A DNA stretch of 7,740 nt from the NCBI GenBank assembly GCA_003219335.1, contig QHOF01000168.1, positions 1 to 7,740 on the forward strand. The letters run 5' to 3'. Below the pieces are notes generated by a model. It saw only the letters and a list, made by a program, of their open reading frames with translations. It was not told the origin of the DNA and did no database searches. Position 1 is the stretch's first letter. Every line of letters starts with the position of its first letter. Source of the stretch: Verrucomicrobiota bacterium. GTDB lineage: Bacteria > Verrucomicrobiota > Verrucomicrobiia > Chthoniobacterales > UBA10450. A program made the translations under genes and the position numbers. Positions 6,632 through 7,740 of this stretch are shown one piece after another.

Positions 6632-6949
6632 TCAGCCGGCTTTTTTCTTCGGTTCGACCGAGAGCTTGAGTCCTAAGGCGTCCAAGATTGCATGGAGTGA
6701 GGTCAACGTCGGATTCCCGCCTGTGGAGAGAAGTCGGTAAAGGCTTTCTCGGTTGAGTTTTGTTTTTGCCGAGATCTCACGCACCCCCTTGGCCTTAGCA
6801 ATGTGGCTTAAGGCGTTCATAAAGATCCGGGGCTCGTCTTTTTCGTCGATAGCCGCCTTTAGATACTCGTAAGCATATTCGGGGTCCTTCAGGCGCCTCA
6901 CGAGATCTTCTTCATAATGCCGGAAAGGTTTTTTAGTTTTTCTTGCCAT
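6632..6949 (-). CDS. HigA-like antitoxin with HTH domain (COG3636-type addiction module antidote)
   Basis: A 105-residue DNA-binding antitoxin. The N-terminal part, DLVRRLKDPEYAYEYLKAAID (15-35), is the characteristic segment of the 'putative addiction module antidote protein' family and likely contacts the toxin. A Cro/C1-like helix-turn-helix follows at about 43-96: ALSHIAKAKGVREISAKTKL, then NRESLYRLLS and NPTLTSLHAILDALGLKLSV. ATG at 6949 lies inside the end of the toxin gene (17-nt overlap, 6933-6949), the usual coupling in this toxin-first arrangement. It should neutralise the toxin and repress the shared promoter. The C-terminus ends in a lysine-rich PKKKAG. The family call is confident; the assigned name HigA is by similarity of type only. 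Confidence 0.9.
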   Translation of the reverse strand: MARKTKKPFRHYEEDLVRRLKDPEYAYEYLKAAIDEKDEPRIFMNALSHIAKAKGVREISAKTKLNRESLYRLLSTGGNPTLTSLHAILDALGLKLSVEPKKKAG

Positions 6950-7286
6950 GATACCGCTTCTTAAAATCCTGCCAAAATTCTTTGGCCTTTGGGATGTCCT
7001 TTATTTGCGTCTTCTTATCTCCACCATTCAAAAGAACGACAATCGTTGAACCGATCTGGCCGAAGTACACACGGTACCCGGGACCATAGTCGATCTTAAG
7101 CTCACCAACTCCCCCGCCGACCGGTTGCCAAAAGCCCAAATTGCCAAGCCTGATCCGCTCTATTCTAATATCGATCTTAGCTGCTGCTCGTTTGTCCCGA
7201 AGTCCTTTCAGCCATTCCGAATAAGGGGCTTTGCCACTGGGATCTTCATAGATGAGGACTTGCTTAGATGCAGATTCCACCAACAC
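6933..7286 (-). CDS. RelE/ParE-superfamily toxin (HigB/Gp49-like, COG3657-type)
   Basis: A toxin of up to 117 residues in the RelE-like fold. Recognisable parts are SGKAPYSEWLKGLRDKRAAAKI (17-38), then the basic stretch RIERIRLGNLGFWQPVGGGVGEL (41-63), KIDYGPGYRVYFG (64-76), and LLNGGDKKTQIKDIPKAKEFW (85-105), which together are diagnostic of this family. Members block translation by ribosome-dependent mRNA cleavage, and Arg41, Arg44 and Arg46 and the Tyr residues of YRVYF are candidates for that role here. Alternative starts are GTG 7286, TTG 7283 and GTG 7280; GTG 7280 has AAGG 6 nt upstream, whereas GTG 7286 sits directly on it. The toxin precedes and overlaps its antitoxin. A promoter with an embedded palindrome lies directly upstream. 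No disrupting stop or frameshift is seen, so the module looks intact. Confidence 0.9.
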   Translation of the reverse strand: MLVESASKQVLIYEDPSGKAPYSEWLKGLRDKRAAAKIDIRIERIRLGNLGFWQPVGGGVGELKIDYGPGYRVYFGQIGSTIVVLLNGGDKKTQIKDIPKAKEFWQDFKKRYHGKKN

Positions 7287-7290
7287 CCTT

Positions 7291-7319
7291 ATGGTAGCTT
7301 ACAAGCTACTCGTCGTCAA
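7291..7319 (-). promoter_or_regulatory. Promoter of the toxin-antitoxin module with embedded operator
   Basis: On the minus strand TTGACG (7319-7314, 5 of 6 consensus) and TACCAT (7296-7291, 4 of 6) are spaced by 17 nt. A perfect 16-bp palindrome, GTAGCTT-N2-AAGCTAC (7294-7309), fills the spacer and reaches into the -10 element, where a bound HigA-like antitoxin would block polymerase. Transcription would start near 7284, so the mRNA has almost no leader before the toxin start codon. Confidence 0.65.
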
Positions 7320-7647
7320 GGGTCTTTTATCTGCCGGAGCCGGTTTGTGGATGTCACAATCTCAGAGCGGCGGGGATGAAAAGAAAGTCGACGCGAACCT
7401 TTATTGATTCTCGAATTGCACGACAAGGGGGGATCTCTAAAGCCAGCGCGAGGGTCACCCATCAGGCGGCAGGTCAAGAGGCATACTCCGCCAGAAATAA
7501 ATTTCTTTATTTGCTTTGTTTCAACTCGCCTGATCTGTGATCTTTAGGTTCTAAGCGCCACTGTTGTCAGTCGATTCCTTATCGAATTCGACAAAAGGAG
7601 ACATTCTTCTTTTGTACTACCGCCACGTCGCGCCGATTTTACAATCG
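7320..7647. other. Intergenic stretch between the toxin promoter and queE
   Basis: About 330 bp with no gene I can support on either strand. It contains several short inverted repeats: AAATAAA-N4-TTTATTT (7495-7512), ACAAAAG-N11-CTTTTGT (7591-7615), and CGATT-N4-AATCG (7634-7647), the last directly after the queE stop on the minus strand. None is followed by a convincing run of T on the minus strand, so I do not call a terminator. A plus-strand open stretch around 7380-7540 has no recognisable family features. Confidence 0.55.
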
Positions 7648-7740
7648 TTAAGTTCCTCGCCGGTTACCGAACAATTCGATGTGAAGCCGCGGCGTGTAGC
7701 CAAAACCATTTTTTTTGCACAACTCCACAATCCACCGAGC
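7644..7740. repeat. Direct repeat copy 2 (queE 3' end)
   Basis: Partner of the repeat at 6286-6382; 91 of 97 positions are identical by eye. It continues to the window edge. The differences fall mostly at silent or conservative codon positions of queE on the minus strand. Confidence 0.93.
7648..7740 (-). CDS. queE: queE 3' end, partial (7-carboxy-7-deazaguanine synthase)
   Basis: The last 30 codons and TAA stop (7650-7648) of a gene entering from the right edge. The translation reads ARWIVELCKKNGFGYTP followed by RLHIELFGNRRGT, the same C-terminus as the truncated copy at 6290 with only Met/Leu and Tyr/Phe exchanges. QueE is a radical SAM enzyme converting 6-carboxytetrahydropterin to 7-carboxy-7-deazaguanine in queuosine and preQ0 synthesis. 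Because the frame is open to the edge and ends normally, this is probably the functional copy, but that cannot be shown here. Both copies keep a run of eight A residues within the Lys-Lys-Asn codons. Confidence 0.75.
   Translation of the reverse strand, partial: ARWIVELCKKNGFGYTPRLHIELFGNRRGT

Noticed and set aside
1..7740. CRISPR array, tRNA or rRNA gene, or insertion-sequence transposase
   Set aside because: No regularly spaced repeats, no tRNA-like cloverleaf ends, no rRNA segments and no transposase-like translation were seen on either strand.

Overview
The window looks like a bacterial accessory (defence) region. Every gene I can support is on the minus strand, so biological order runs from high to low coordinates. 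Composition is intermediate in G+C. The families present (type I restriction, RelE/HigA-type addiction module, queuosine gene queE) are too widespread to name a taxon, and I do not assign one. Reading the minus strand, the layout is: (1) the last 30 codons of a queE gene entering from the right edge (7740-7648); (2) about 330 bp with no recognisable gene; (3) a two-gene toxin-antitoxin module (7286-6632) with a good promoter at 7319-7291 that contains a palindrome; (4) a second, truncated queE 3' end (6556-6290); (5) an AT-richer spacer with a candidate promoter (6225-6197) and a decayed N-terminus of an unrelated hsdM (5997-5833); (6) a tightly packed five-gene type I restriction operon filling the rest: hsdM, hsdS, an SMC/ABC-like ATPase, a DUF4276 protein, and the first 205 codons of hsdR, which leaves through the left edge. 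The operon is packed as follows: hsdM and hsdS are separated by 1 nt; the ATPase reading frame overlaps the end of hsdS; DUF4276 starts 3 nt after the ATPase stop; hsdR overlaps DUF4276 by 11 nt. HsdM and HsdS should form the methyltransferase and HsdR the motor/nuclease. The ATPase/DUF4276 pair in the middle has the general look of a two-component anti-phage module (ATP-driven sensor plus TOPRIM-like effector) and is expressed as part of the restriction operon, like the 'restriction-linked ORFs' known in other hsd loci. The most notable points are this embedded pair; an ATPase start that appears to have been lost by a GTGA to GTAA change at the hsdS stop; a pseudogene of a different type I methyltransferase just upstream of the functional one; and a toxin-antitoxin module bracketed by two diverged copies of the queE 3' end, 1358 bp apart, which marks a recombination or integration junction.
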